58,243 nucleotides of DNA. Origin: Acidobacteriaceae bacterium (lineage in GTDB: Bacteria > Acidobacteriota > Terriglobia > Terriglobales > Acidobacteriaceae). The DNA lies in the NCBI GenBank assembly GCA_030037635.1, contig JASHQH010000061.1, positions 1 through 58,243 on the forward strand. Direction: 5' to 3'. A program made the position numbers and the translations under genes. Below the pieces are notes generated by a model. The model worked only from the letters and a program-made list of their open reading frames with translations, was not told where the DNA came from and made no database searches. Position 1 is the stretch's first letter. Every line of letters begins with the position of its first letter. Of the stretch, positions 50,161-58,243 are shown piece after piece.

Positions 50161-50687
50161 ACGCTGCGGTCGCTCTTCCACGGTGTCACGCGCGGAATCC
50201 AGCGGGGCACGTGCGCTGTGAACTGCGCGTAATCATCGCGAAACGAGCGGCGCAGCGTGGGCTCTTCGTAAAACACGACAAACAGGTGCGTGGCCAGCCA
50301 CGCGAAGAACGCATAGACGATGAGGCGCGCGTCGGCGAAGAACAGCGCCTGCCCGGCGAGGATAAGCAGGAGCGCAACGTACATGGGATTGCGCACATAG
50401 CGATAGAAGCCTTTGACGACGAGATGGCGGGTGGGATAAACGGGCGCGGGCGTTCCCACGCCCTGCAGGGCAAAGCGCACGAAGGAATCGAGAACCACGG
50501 CTGTGCCGGCGGCGATGGTGAGAGCGCCGGCAACACGCAGAGGCCCAAGCCCGGCCAAGTGCGCGTGTACGCGCCAGTGCGTGATCCACCAGGGAACAAG
50601 AACCACCACCGTGCCGGGAGCCAGGATGAGAAAAGCGAACGTGCCCAGCACGGCGAAGAAGCGAGCGCGGGCGGTGCCTGCGGTCAT
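50151..50687 (-). CDS. ICMT-like membrane methyltransferase
   Basis: 178 residues, four or five hydrophobic segments and the ICMT/PEMT signature RHLVVKGFYRYVRNPMYVALLLI, then a conserved EEPTLRRSFRDDYAQFTAHVPRWIP with the E-x-x-L and Y/D residues for SAM binding. It is the last gene of the ECF sigma operon (52060 to 50151). Substrate unknown; a second family member is at 8731. Confidence 0.8.
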   Translation of the reverse strand: MTAGTARARFFAVLGTFAFLILAPGTVVVLVPWWITHWRVHAHLAGLGPLRVAGALTIAAGTAVVLDSFVRFALQGVGTPAPVYPTRHLVVKGFYRYVRNPMYVALLLILAGQALFFADARLIVYAFFAWLATHLFVVFYEEPTLRRSFRDDYAQFTAHVPRWIPRVTPWKSDRSVES

Positions 50688-50738
50688 GGTTCCTCTCTTT
50701 GCAATCGCCGCCGCGTGAAGCTCGCCGCGCCCTCGCGA

Positions 50739-51185
50739 TTACGCGATGCCGAGCACGCGGTTGACAAAGCCGACAATGTATTTCCAGACCAGATAGTAAG
50801 CGGCGACGCCAAAGCAAAAACCAACCGCGATCCAGGCGTAGGGCACTGAGCACGCCTGGAACCATGTCACTCCTGTTGAGCCCAGCGCAAGGATGCCCAG
50901 ACAATGGGCCACGAGGGTTCCGCAGGGAAGCAACACAAACGGCAGGACGGCGCCGTGCACACCGGCAGCAAGATGCGTACGCTCGTGACTGACCAGCCAG
51001 AGCATGTTCCACAAACCCCACACTGCCGGCACCACCGCCATGGGAAAGATGAGGCCGCGCTCAATGGGCACAGGAAGCTGCAGCACGAGCCGCACCACGA
51101 TGAACACCGTGAGGATGAGCGGCAGAACCAGCGAGGTCACGAAGACTCCGGCGAGATAAGCGCGAAGGTAAGGATGTGGATTCAT
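50739..51185 (-). CDS. Hypothetical four-helix membrane protein
   Basis: 148 residues. Four hydrophobic segments: YLAGVFVTSLVLPLILTVFIVV, GLIFPMAVVPAVWGLWNML, GAVLPFVLLPCGTLVAHCLGI and YAWIAVGFCFGVAAYYLVWK. A His pair and Glu lie between helices 2 and 3 (HERTHLAAG). No known family. It is between the sigma/one-TM pair and the methyltransferase gene on the same strand. Confidence 0.65.
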   Translation of the reverse strand: MNPHPYLRAYLAGVFVTSLVLPLILTVFIVVRLVLQLPVPIERGLIFPMAVVPAVWGLWNMLWLVSHERTHLAAGVHGAVLPFVLLPCGTLVAHCLGILALGSTGVTWFQACSVPYAWIAVGFCFGVAAYYLVWKYIVGFVNRVLGIA

Positions 51186-51248
51186 GGGAGGGCTCCTTTC
51201 AGTCGCTTGCGAGTTCGTCGTTCATGGTTCGCAGTTTCTAGGCCGTTG

Positions 51249-51285
51249 AACTGTCAACTGCGAACTGTGAACCCGGGTTCATAGG
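51249..51285. repeat. GAACTGTCAACTGCGAACTGTGAAC-type repeat
   Basis: Degenerate 7-8-base units with AACTG/GAACTG cores, ending in ACCCGGGTTCAT. It lies between the four-helix gene and the one-TM gene. Confidence 0.45.
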
Positions 51286-51521
51286 TAGTAGAGAAGAACC
51301 GGAATGGTGGCCGGAAAAACGGCGATGAAGATAATGAGGCCGGCGAGCAGCGCCCAGTCGAGCCATGGAACCCTGCGGAGTGCGGGGCGAGTCGCCGCGG
51401 CTGAGTCGAGACGGCGCAGCATGGCGGGCCACAGGTCGCGCGCCGGCTCAGCGTCAGGATCGACAGGCGGCAGCGCCTGCTGGAGCAATTCCTTGATGCG
51501 GTCCTCATCGTGCGCAGTCAT
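51279..51521 (-). CDS. One-TM protein, candidate anti-sigma factor
   Basis: 80 residues: a soluble N-terminal half (EDRIKELLQQALPPVDPDAEPARDLWPAMLRRLDS) and a single C-terminal membrane helix (WALLAGLIIFIAVFPATIPVLLYYL, about 56-80). It overlaps the ECF sigma gene by four bases (ATGA), the classic arrangement of a sigma factor with its anti-sigma. It lacks the zinc-binding His/Cys motif of most anti-sigmas, so the assignment rests on context and topology. Confidence 0.55.
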   Translation of the reverse strand: MTAHDEDRIKELLQQALPPVDPDAEPARDLWPAMLRRLDSAAATRPALRRVPWLDWALLAGLIIFIAVFPATIPVLLYYL

Positions 51522-52060
51522 GGTGTCATTCCCTGCCTTTCCAGCTCTTTTCTCAACAAACGTACGGCGCGAAAGACGCGGAGCTTCACGGCTCCGGCGG
51601 AAATGCCGAGCGCCGCGGCGATTTCGTTATGCGGCTGCCCTTCAACCAGCGAAAGAACGGCCGCGAGGCGCAGGCGCGGCGGCAGCCGGGCGAAGGCCTG
51701 CGTGGTTTTGCGGCGAATCTCGGCAGTGATGCCGGGATCGGCCGCCAGCGGCGCGGGAAGATCGGCGGCTTCAACGGGAAACTCCGCGTCGGGCCGCTGC
51801 GTGCGCAGCCAATCGAGCGCCACGCGCGTCGCGATGCGGCGCGCCCACGGCGCGAAGGGCCGGCCGGGGAGAAAGCGCGCGTGGGCGCGATAGATGCGCC
51901 AGAATGTCTCCACCGTGAGGTCGTCAGCGGCGGCCGTATTGCGCACCATGCGCAGGATCCAGCCGTAAACGGCGCGCTGATGCTCGCGGAAGATCGATTC
52001 GAAAGCGTCGAGGTCGCCTTGCCGGAACCGGTCCAGAACGTCGCTCAGAGGTTCCGGCAT
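51518..52060 (-). CDS. ECF-type RNA polymerase sigma factor
   Basis: 180 residues from the ATG at 52060 (GGGGAAG upstream). Region 2 (FESIFREHQRAVYGWILRMVRNTAAADDLTVETFWRIYRAH) binds the -10 element, and region 4 (LPPRLRLAAVLSLVEGQPHNEIAAALGISAGAVKLRVFRAVRLLRKEL) is the -35-binding helix-turn-helix; there is no sigma-3 domain, as in ECF factors. It opens a four-gene operon running to 50151, with the one-TM protein, a four-helix protein and an ICMT-like methyltransferase. Confidence 0.9.
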   Translation of the reverse strand: MPEPLSDVLDRFRQGDLDAFESIFREHQRAVYGWILRMVRNTAAADDLTVETFWRIYRAHARFLPGRPFAPWARRIATRVALDWLRTQRPDAEFPVEAADLPAPLAADPGITAEIRRKTTQAFARLPPRLRLAAVLSLVEGQPHNEIAAALGISAGAVKLRVFRAVRLLRKELERQGMTP

Positions 52061-52112
52061 CCGCGCTTCCCCTTCTGATTTGCTTACGGAGGTTGCGGAA
52101 GAAAGGTTACAA

Positions 52113-52198
52113 CGGCAGGGAGCAGGGGAGCGAGGGAGCGAAGAAGCAGGGACCAAGGGACCGAGGGACCGAGGGAACAAGAAAACTGGGAACAAGGG
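52113..52198. repeat. GGGA-rich degenerate tandem repeat
   Basis: A run of about 85 bases of GGGAGC, GGGACC, GAGGGAACAAG-type units of 7-9 bases. It lies upstream of the sigma factor and is the reverse-strand counterpart of the CCCTGTTCCC words at 3113. Confidence 0.55.
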
Positions 52199-52313
52199 GC
52201 GAGGCAGTAGCTCAGAGGTGGTCGCAGGATCGTTCATCTAAAACGATTTTCTGATGGCGTTGTGTGCTTGATATGATGTTTGGCGGCGATTCGATTTGCC
52301 CGGCGGGGGAACG

Positions 52314-54983
52314 ATGGCGAGATGGGGATGGATTGGCGTTGCAGCAGTGGGGTGGGTAACTGGGGCATGCGGCCTTTGGGCGCAGAATGCTGAGAAGCCG
52401 GCCTACCTGAACCCCAACCTGCCCGCGGAACAGCGCGCGGCGGACTTGGTGCATCGCATGACGCTTGAAGAGAAGGCCAGCCAGCTGGTGAACCAGGCGC
52501 GGCCTATTCCACGTCTGGGCGTACCGGGCTACGACTGGTGGAGCGAGGCTCTGCATGGCGTGGCCGTGCCCGGAACCACGGAGTTTCCCGAGCCCATCGG
52601 GCTGGCGGCGACCTTTGACACCCCCTCAATTCACGAAATGGCCGTGGATATCGGCACCGAGGCGCGCGTGGTGAACGCGCAATCGACAGCCGCCAACGAC
52701 GGCAACAGCCTGATCTTTCATGGACTCGATTTCTGGGCGCCGAACGTGAATATCTTCCGCGATCCGCGCTGGGGACGCGGGCAGGAGACGTACGGCGAGG
52801 ATCCGTTTTTGACCGCGCGCATGGCCGTGGCCTTTGTGCGCGGGATGCAAGGCGACGATCCGCATTATTTCCGCGTGATTTCCACGCCCAAACACTTTGC
52901 GGTGCACTCGGGGCCGGAGCCAACACGGCACTTTGCCGACGTGGACGTGAGCAAGCACGACGAGCTCGACACTTATCTCCCGGCATTTCGCGCCGCCGTG
53001 ACAGAAGGTAAGGCCGACAGCGTGATGTGCGCCTATAACGCCATCAACGGACAGCCGGCCTGCGCCAATGAATTCCTGCTTGAGGATCAGTTGCGCGGGA
53101 AATGGGGATTCCAGGGCTACGTGGTGTCGGATTGCGGAGCAGTGCGCAACATTCTCGATGGTCACCGCTTCGAACCGACGCAGGCGCAGGCTTCCGCCAT
53201 CAGCCTGGAGCGCGGCATGGACAACGAGTGCATCGACTTCCGCGCCAAGGTGACCGACGACCACGACTACAGGCCGTACATCGACGCGGTGAAGGAAGGC
53301 TACCTGAAGGAAAGCGACATCGACACGGCGGTGACGCGGCTGTTTACTGCGCGCATCAAGCTGGGCATGTTCGATCCGCCGGCGATCGTGCCTTACACCA
53401 GGATCGACGCGAGCCAACTGAACAGCGCAGCGCATCGCGCACTGGCGCTCAAGCTGGCCAATGAGTCAATGGTGCTGCTCAAGAACGATGGCACGCTGCC
53501 GCTGAAGACCTCGGGAGCGAAGATCCTGGTGGTGGGGCCGCTCGCCGAGCAGACGCGCGTGCTGCTGGGCAACTACACCGGTGTGCCCACGCACACCGTG
53601 TCGATCCTGGAGGGAATGCGGAAGGAATTCGCGGGCGACACCGTCAACTATGTGGCGGGGACGGGCTTCTTGAGCAAGGAAGCCGAGCCGGTTCCGAACG
53701 CGGTGCTCTCAGTGGATGGGCAGCCGGGCGTCAAGGCGATCTATTCCAATCAGAGCATTGTGAACTTCTCAAGCCAGCAGAGCAACGCCACAGCCGTGCT
53801 GGCCACGCGCACGGAACCGGGCATCGATATTGCGGCGCAGCCGCTGCCGCCGGAGACGGCCAACGTGGAGCCGCTGAGTGTGCGCTATGAGACGACGATC
53901 ACCGCGCCGGAGACCAGCGAATACAACCTGGGTGTGGAAACGGACGGGTTTTTCCGGGTCTTTGTGGACGGCAGACCGGTCGTGATGGCGAACTATCCGC
54001 ACGGGGTCGAAACGCTGACCGGAAAGGTCCACCTGGATGCGGGCAAACCCGCCAGGCTGGTGGTGGAGTACCAGCGGACGGCGAATGCGGGCCTGCACTT
54101 GCGGCTCATGTGGGGCAAGATCGATTCGCGCATCGATCCCGCAGTGGTAACAGCGGCGCAAAGCGCAGATCTGGTTGTGGCCGTGGTGGGCATCACCAGC
54201 GAACTTGAGGGCGAGGAGATGCGCGTCGACGAGCCGGGATTCCTGGGCGGCGACCGCACCAGCCTGGATCTGCCGGCGCCCGAAGAGACATTGCTTGAGG
54301 CCGTGGCCGGCGCGGGCAAGCCGCTGGTGGTGGTGCTCACCAACGGCAGCGCGCTGGGCGTGAACTGGGCCAATGCCCACGCCAATGCCATTTTGGACGC
54401 GTGGTACCCGGGCGAAGAGGGCGGGACCGCTGTGGCGCAGACGCTGTCGGGCGCGAACAATCCCGCGGGCCGCCTGCCGGTGACCTTCTATAAGGATGTC
54501 AGCCAGTTGCCAAACTTCGAGGACTACTCGATGAAGGGGCGGACGTACCGGTACTTCACGGGAACGCCGCTTTATCCGTTCGGATATGGCCTGAGTTACA
54601 CAAAGTTTTCCTACAGCGATTTGAAGGTTCCGGGCGCGGCAGTGCATGCCGGAGACCCGGTAGCGGTGCAGGCCACCGTGACCAACACCGGCGCACGCGC
54701 GGGCGATGAAGTGGCGCAGTTGTATTTGAGTTTTCCTGCCGTCGCGGGTGCGCCGCTGCGTGCGCTGCGCGGATTTGAACGCGTGCACCTCGAGCCGGGA
54801 GCGTCCACGCAAGTGCGCTTTGAGCTGAAGCCGCGCGACCTGAGCATGGTGTCCGAAGCGGGAGAGCCGACCGTGCCCCAGGGGACGTACACGGTGACGG
54901 TGGGTGGCGGCCAGCCCAACACCGGCGCGGCCACGGTCTCCGGGACGCTGAACGTGGAAGGCACGGTGACTCTGCCGGAATAA
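52314..54983 (+). CDS. GH3 glycosidase with PA14 domain, exported
   Basis: 889 residues from the ATG at 52314. A signal-like N-terminus (VAAVGWVTGACGLWAQ) is followed by the GH3 barrel: GYDWWSEALHGVA, DPRWGRGQETYGEDP, KHFAVHSG and the nucleophile motif YVVSDCGAVRNI (Asp273). The second GH3 domain is interrupted by a PA14 domain (about 455-605) and ends in a fibronectin-III-like domain (about 780-880). WWSEALHG is typical of beta-xylosidase-type members; glucosidase activity is also possible. It would degrade plant or microbial polysaccharide oligomers in the periplasm. Confidence 0.9.
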   Translation: MARWGWIGVAAVGWVTGACGLWAQNAEKPAYLNPNLPAEQRAADLVHRMTLEEKASQLVNQARPIPRLGVPGYDWWSEALHGVAVPGTTEFPEPIGLAATFDTPSIHEMAVDIGTEARVVNAQSTAANDGNSLIFHGLDFWAPNVNIFRDPRWGRGQETYGEDPFLTARMAVAFVRGMQGDDPHYFRVISTPKHFAVHSGPEPTRHFADVDVSKHDELDTYLPAFRAAVTEGKADSVMCAYNAINGQPACANEFLLEDQLRGKWGFQGYVVSDCGAVRNILDGHRFEPTQAQASAISLERGMDNECIDFRAKVTDDHDYRPYIDAVKEGYLKESDIDTAVTRLFTARIKLGMFDPPAIVPYTRIDASQLNSAAHRALALKLANESMVLLKNDGTLPLKTSGAKILVVGPLAEQTRVLLGNYTGVPTHTVSILEGMRKEFAGDTVNYVAGTGFLSKEAEPVPNAVLSVDGQPGVKAIYSNQSIVNFSSQQSNATAVLATRTEPGIDIAAQPLPPETANVEPLSVRYETTITAPETSEYNLGVETDGFFRVFVDGRPVVMANYPHGVETLTGKVHLDAGKPARLVVEYQRTANAGLHLRLMWGKIDSRIDPAVVTAAQSADLVVAVVGITSELEGEEMRVDEPGFLGGDRTSLDLPAPEETLLEAVAGAGKPLVVVLTNGSALGVNWANAHANAILDAWYPGEEGGTAVAQTLSGANNPAGRLPVTFYKDVSQLPNFEDYSMKGRTYRYFTGTPLYPFGYGLSYTKFSYSDLKVPGAAVHAGDPVAVQATVTNTGARAGDEVAQLYLSFPAVAGAPLRALRGFERVHLEPGASTQVRFELKPRDLSMVSEAGEPTVPQGTYTVTVGGGQPNTGAATVSGTLNVEGTVTLPE

Positions 54984-55431
54984 CTCACTGCGCTTCTTGA
55001 AGATGAGGCGATTCCAATTCGCGAAGCCAGGCCATCTGCTTCAAACGATGTCAAGAGCCTTGACGGAAGCCGTCCCAGGAACGAGTGGCAATCGATTGGA
55101 TGCCGATAAGTTATTTACTTTTACATAGATACAGAGCGATACCGCTCTCCTCCTCATCGCCGGTTCGCCGCCGTCCGGGTGGGATGTTCCACATTCGCCG
55201 CGATCAGCAGGTATAGACTTGAATGTAGCCCGGTTCCTACTTCCTCACTGCCGGGTAAACAGCCGCGAAAGACCGCGGTTGTTGAGGTTTTATGCACGCC
55301 ATCTTGCTCTGCTCGACCTCTTTCCACCCAGGATCCTCACTATTTCCATTGAAAAGTTGCACCATCGCTGCGTTTCCCACCGGGAGGCCCAGGCGAAGCC
55401 GGAATTTTTCCGGACGCCGTGGTGATTTCTG
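54984..55431. other. Intergenic region before the first phosphate transporter
   Basis: About 450 bases without a convincing gene. Visible features: an AT-rich patch with TTATTTACTTTTACATAG near 55110, a small hairpin AGAGCG/CGCTCT at 55133-55148, a TATAGA box near 55212 and a CCGCG/CGCGG hairpin near 55262. None is strong enough to call a promoter or terminator. Confidence 0.45.
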
Positions 55432-57048
55432 ATGGCCGATCTCGCGACGGCAGTTCATATCATTCCAGCAACGCCAAGTCTCGAGGAGAGCAGGCACAAC
55501 AGCACTTCGAGACGGGTGGGCTGGTGGATTTTCCTGCTGGCCTTGTCGAGCGGCCTCGCCTACATCGGGGTGCACGTGGCCAGGGACCTGAACCGCGTAA
55601 CCGTGACCAGCGTCTGGCCGTACCTGGTGCTGGGAGTAGCGCTGCTCATCGCACTGGGGTTCGAGTTTGTGAACGGCTTTCACGACACGGCCAATGCGGT
55701 GGCGACGGTGATCTACACCAACTCGCTGCCTCCCAACGTTGCAGTGGTGTGGTCGGGGCTTTGCAATCTAGCCGGCGTGCTGGCTTCTTCGGGAACGGTG
55801 GCCTTTGCCATCATCACGCTGCTGCCCGTGGAGCTGATTCTGAAGGTGAGCTCGGGAACCGGCTTCGCCATGGTTTTTGCGCTGCTGATCGCTGCGATTC
55901 TCTGGAACCTGGGGACGTGGTGGTTTGGGCTGCCGGCTTCCAGCTCGCACACCATGGTGGGATCGATTATCGGCGTAGGGCTGGCGAGTCAATTGATGAA
56001 CGTGCGCGGCAGCGCCTCCGGCTTGGATTGGAGCCAGGTGATCAAGGTTCTTGAAGCGCTGCTGATCTCGCCGCTGCTTGGATTTGCCCTGGCCGGCTTT
56101 GTATTGCTGGCATCCAAGCGGCTCTTCCGGTACCCGGCACTTTACGAAGCTCCCAGGGGAAAGCAACCGCCGCCGTGGCCGATTCGCGCCCTGATGGTGG
56201 GAAGCTGCACGGGAGTCAGCTTTTTCCATGGATCGAACGATGGTCAAAAAGGCATGGGGCTGATCATGCTGATCCTGGTTGGCACGTTGCCCACGGCGTA
56301 CGCAATCAACCACGATGCCAGCCCCGCCCAAGTACAGAGCTTCATTGCGGCTTCAGTCGAGACGGAGCAGATTCTGGAGCGCCATGTGCCGGCCGGGACC
56401 CCCGATCCGGAAGCCCGTAACGAGGTGACGAAATACATCGAGACCAGGGAGCTGCGGCCGGAGTCGCTGCTTGCGCTGAGCCAGCTGGTAGACGAGATCC
56501 GGATTGAGGTCTCCACCAACAAGACAATGCGCGGCATTCCCGGCGCCGGGCAGACCAACATCCGCAACGATATGTATCTGGCGGGGAGGGCGTTGCGGCT
56601 CCTCAACCAGTCGCGCGACCCGGCATTTACCGCCCAGGAGAGCGCCGCGCTGAAGAACTACCAGGGCGAGATCGACAAGGCCACGCGCTTCATCCCGGGC
56701 TGGGTGAAGGTGGCTGTGGCGCTGGCGCTTGGACTGGGCACGATGGTCGGCTGGAAAAGGATCGTCGTAACCGTGGGCGAGAAGATCGGCAAGGAGCATA
56801 TGACCTACGCCCAGGGCGCGAGCGCGGGGCTGGTAACCATGGCAACCATCTTCGCCGCCGATACCTGGAGCCTGCCGGTTTCAACGACGCACATCCTCAG
56901 CTCGGGCGTGGCCGGCACCATGGCCGCCAACGGAAGCGGCTTGCGCCTGTCCACGGTTCGTAACATCGCGGCGGGCTGGGTGTTTACGCTGCCGGCAGCG
57001 GCGCTGCTTTCCGGGCTGCTCTATTGCCTGTTCCACACGCTTGCCTGA
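55432..57048 (+). CDS. pitA: PiT-family phosphate transporter (first of a tandem pair)
   Basis: 538 residues with ten or more membrane helices and both PiT signature repeats: ALGFEFVNGFHDTANAVATVIYTN near the N-terminus and FFHGSNDGQKGMGLIMLILVGTLP in the middle, with the second GANDxxN-type helix in the C-terminal half (STTHILSSGVAGTMAANGSG). A large cytoplasmic loop of about 130 residues (SFIAASVETEQILERHV ... DKATRFIPGW) separates the halves. It imports phosphate, driven by H+ or Na+. A second copy follows at 57249. Confidence 0.92.
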   Translation: MADLATAVHIIPATPSLEESRHNSTSRRVGWWIFLLALSSGLAYIGVHVARDLNRVTVTSVWPYLVLGVALLIALGFEFVNGFHDTANAVATVIYTNSLPPNVAVVWSGLCNLAGVLASSGTVAFAIITLLPVELILKVSSGTGFAMVFALLIAAILWNLGTWWFGLPASSSHTMVGSIIGVGLASQLMNVRGSASGLDWSQVIKVLEALLISPLLGFALAGFVLLASKRLFRYPALYEAPRGKQPPPWPIRALMVGSCTGVSFFHGSNDGQKGMGLIMLILVGTLPTAYAINHDASPAQVQSFIAASVETEQILERHVPAGTPDPEARNEVTKYIETRELRPESLLALSQLVDEIRIEVSTNKTMRGIPGAGQTNIRNDMYLAGRALRLLNQSRDPAFTAQESAALKNYQGEIDKATRFIPGWVKVAVALALGLGTMVGWKRIVVTVGEKIGKEHMTYAQGASAGLVTMATIFAADTWSLPVSTTHILSSGVAGTMAANGSGLRLSTVRNIAAGWVFTLPAAALLSGLLYCLFHTLA

Positions 57049-57120
57049 GTTTTCCCGCGCCGCACAAGCCATCGCCATGCCGATTGCGCGCTGCTGGGCT
57101 GGCGTATAGATATTCAACGC

Positions 57121-57173
57121 CTGTTGACGTTTCGTTCATTGAGCGTTGACGCCTCATTCACAGGAATTAGATA
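57121..57173 (+). promoter_or_regulatory. PhoB-box-like array upstream of the second phosphate transporter
   Basis: Four consecutive 11-base units (57121, 57132, 57143, 57154) start with CTGTTGA, TCGTTCA, GCGTTGA and TCATTCA, all matching N(C/T)(G/A)TT(G/C)A. The 11-base phase is that of tandem PhoB half-sites. A -10-like TAGATA follows at 57168-57173. Consistent with phosphate-starvation control of this copy only. Confidence 0.55.
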
Positions 57174-57248
57174 TCCCAAAGAAGTTCGGCGCTTGCCGCC
57201 TCCAGCGGCTCCGGACGAAAATCCCTATTTCAATGGATGGAGTTCGCA

Positions 57249-58243
57249 ATGGCCGATCTGGCGACAACAGTGGAACACCTGCCTCATGAGGGGTTCCTTG
57301 ATCGAAAAATGAAGCCAACCTCCGCCTGGGTGAGCGGCGGAGTGGTTCTGGTCGCGCTTCTGGGCGGGCTGGGCTATATCGGCATCCACATCGCGCAGGA
57401 TCTGAGCAACGTGGTGGTGGTAAGCATCTGGCCCTACGTTCTGCTGAGCGTGGCACTGCTGATTGCGCTGGGATTCGAGTTCGTGAACGGCTTTCACGAC
57501 ACGGCCAATGCGGTGGCAACTGTCATCTACACCCACTCGCTCGATCCCAACATCGCCGTTGTGTGGTCGGGGATGTGCAACCTGGCCGGCGTGCTGGCTT
57601 CATCGGGCGCGGTGGCGTTCAGCGTCATCACGCTGCTGCCCGTAGAGCTGATCCTCAAGGTGAGCTACGGCGCGGGCTTTGCCATGGTCTTCGCTCTGCT
57701 GATTGCGGCCATCATCTGGAACCTGGGCACGTGGTGGTTCGGGCTGCCGGCCTCGAGTTCGCACACCATGGTGGGCTCGATCATCGGAGTGGGCGTCGCC
57801 AATCAGATCATGAGCGCCTACAACGGCACATCGGGCGTGGATTGGGGACAGGCGGGCAACGTGTTTCGCGTGCTGCTGATCTCACCGGTGGTGGGCTTTT
57901 GCTGTGCGGCCATTTTGTTCCTGGTGCTCAAGCCGGCATCGCGCCTGCTCGGCTCCGTGGGCCTGGCCGTGATTCTGGGGCTGACCGCGTTCTTCCTGTT
58001 CAAATGGAGCCTGCTGTGGGCGGCCGTTTTCGCGATCGGCGTCACCGCGGCGCTGGCGGCGGCATTGAGCCTGATTCCAGCGCCCGAGTCGCTGTTCCGC
58101 GCGCCGGAAGGCGCCACGCCGCCACCCTGGCCAATTCGGGCCCTGCTGATCCTCACCTGCTCGGGCGTGAGCTACTTCCACGGGTCCAACGACGGGCAAA
58201 AGGGAATGGGCCTCATCATGCTGATTCTCATCGGCACCGTGCC
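57249..58243 (+). CDS. pitA: PiT-family phosphate transporter (second of a tandem pair), truncated by window end
   Basis: The ATG at 57249 begins MADLATT, matching the MADLATA start of the first copy. The visible 331 residues repeat all landmarks of the first copy: FEFVNGFHDTANAVATVIYTHSL, the GTWWFGLPASSSHTMVGSIIGVG helix, and YFHGSNDGQKGMGLIMLILIGTV at the window edge. It differs by a unique hydrophobic insertion (LAVILGLTAFFLFKWSLLWAAVF) before the central region. The two arose by tandem duplication. The C-terminal half lies outside the window. Confidence 0.9.
   Translation, partial: MADLATTVEHLPHEGFLDRKMKPTSAWVSGGVVLVALLGGLGYIGIHIAQDLSNVVVVSIWPYVLLSVALLIALGFEFVNGFHDTANAVATVIYTHSLDPNIAVVWSGMCNLAGVLASSGAVAFSVITLLPVELILKVSYGAGFAMVFALLIAAIIWNLGTWWFGLPASSSHTMVGSIIGVGVANQIMSAYNGTSGVDWGQAGNVFRVLLISPVVGFCCAAILFLVLKPASRLLGSVGLAVILGLTAFFLFKWSLLWAAVFAIGVTAALAAALSLIPAPESLFRAPEGATPPPWPIRALLILTCSGVSYFHGSNDGQKGMGLIMLILIGTV

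Noticed and set aside
52240-52250. AAAACGATTTT before the GH3 gene considered as a LacI-family operator
   Set aside because: Palindromy is incomplete at the centre and there is no regulator gene nearby; too short to claim.
55133-55148. AGAGCG/CGCTCT hairpin considered as a terminator after the GH3 gene
   Set aside because: Only six base pairs and no T tract, and it lies 150 bases past the stop codon.
57249-58243. Second PiT copy considered as an assembly duplication
   Set aside because: The copies differ throughout, including a unique hydrophobic insertion and a different upstream region, so it is a true paralogue.

Overview
The window is GC-rich, densely packed bacterial chromosome. It looks like Acidobacteriota, probably class Terriglobia. 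The main reasons are a macrolide-exporter-like 'duplicated orphan' permease (ADOP type), several acidobacterial-style hypothetical membrane and secreted proteins, and short degenerate repeat words scattered between genes. This is inference from gene content; no rRNA or tRNA gene is present to confirm it.

Layout. 1-10 kb: the start of a glycosyltransferase, a PHP metal-dependent phosphoesterase, a LOG-family nucleotide hydrolase, two tandem outer-membrane beta-barrel paralogues, an orphan TrpB2-type tryptophan synthase beta chain, a secreted isoaspartyl peptidase and a PfkB sugar kinase. 10-16 kb: an aquaglyceroporin, RsmE, a 25-residue Lys/Ala-rich peptide gene with its own strong promoter and hairpins, serine dehydratase and an MlaF-MlaE lipid-transport pair. 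16-24 kb: a trehalose operon whose synthase is fused to a membrane sensor/HAMP module, then aroC-def-fmt-rsmB. 24-35 kb: PASTA protein, CDF metal transporter, MenG/UbiE, MoaA, a GAF-GGDEF diguanylate cyclase, GyrB, a small secreted peptide, a membrane protein and rplU-rpmA. 35-46 kb: a TPR-glycosyltransferase fusion, a membrane protein plus winged-helix regulator behind a palindromic operator, TonB-like protein, Tgt, ornithine cyclodeaminase-like protein, FolK, and an ADOP permease behind a sigma-54-type promoter. 46-52 kb: zinc-ribbon proteins (one with YbjN, one with SPFH), an EAL/HDOD protein and an ECF sigma-factor operon. 52-58 kb: a GH3 glycosidase and two tandem PiT phosphate transporters, the second truncated by the window end and preceded by a PhoB-box-like array.

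Functional units. otsA-otsB makes trehalose, apparently under control of a membrane sensor on the same polypeptide. def-fmt-rsmB is the familiar formyl-methionine/rRNA-methylation cluster. The ECF sigma gene overlaps a one-TM partner and leads a membrane-protein operon. SPFH-zinc-ribbon plus multi-zinc-ribbon resembles the YdjI/YdjG part of the Bacillus PspA system. No phage, insertion sequence, CRISPR array or RNA gene was seen. The best candidates for something new are the sensor-trehalose synthase fusion, the Lys/Ala micro-gene, the zinc-ribbon/SPFH cluster and the structured regulatory sites listed as findings.
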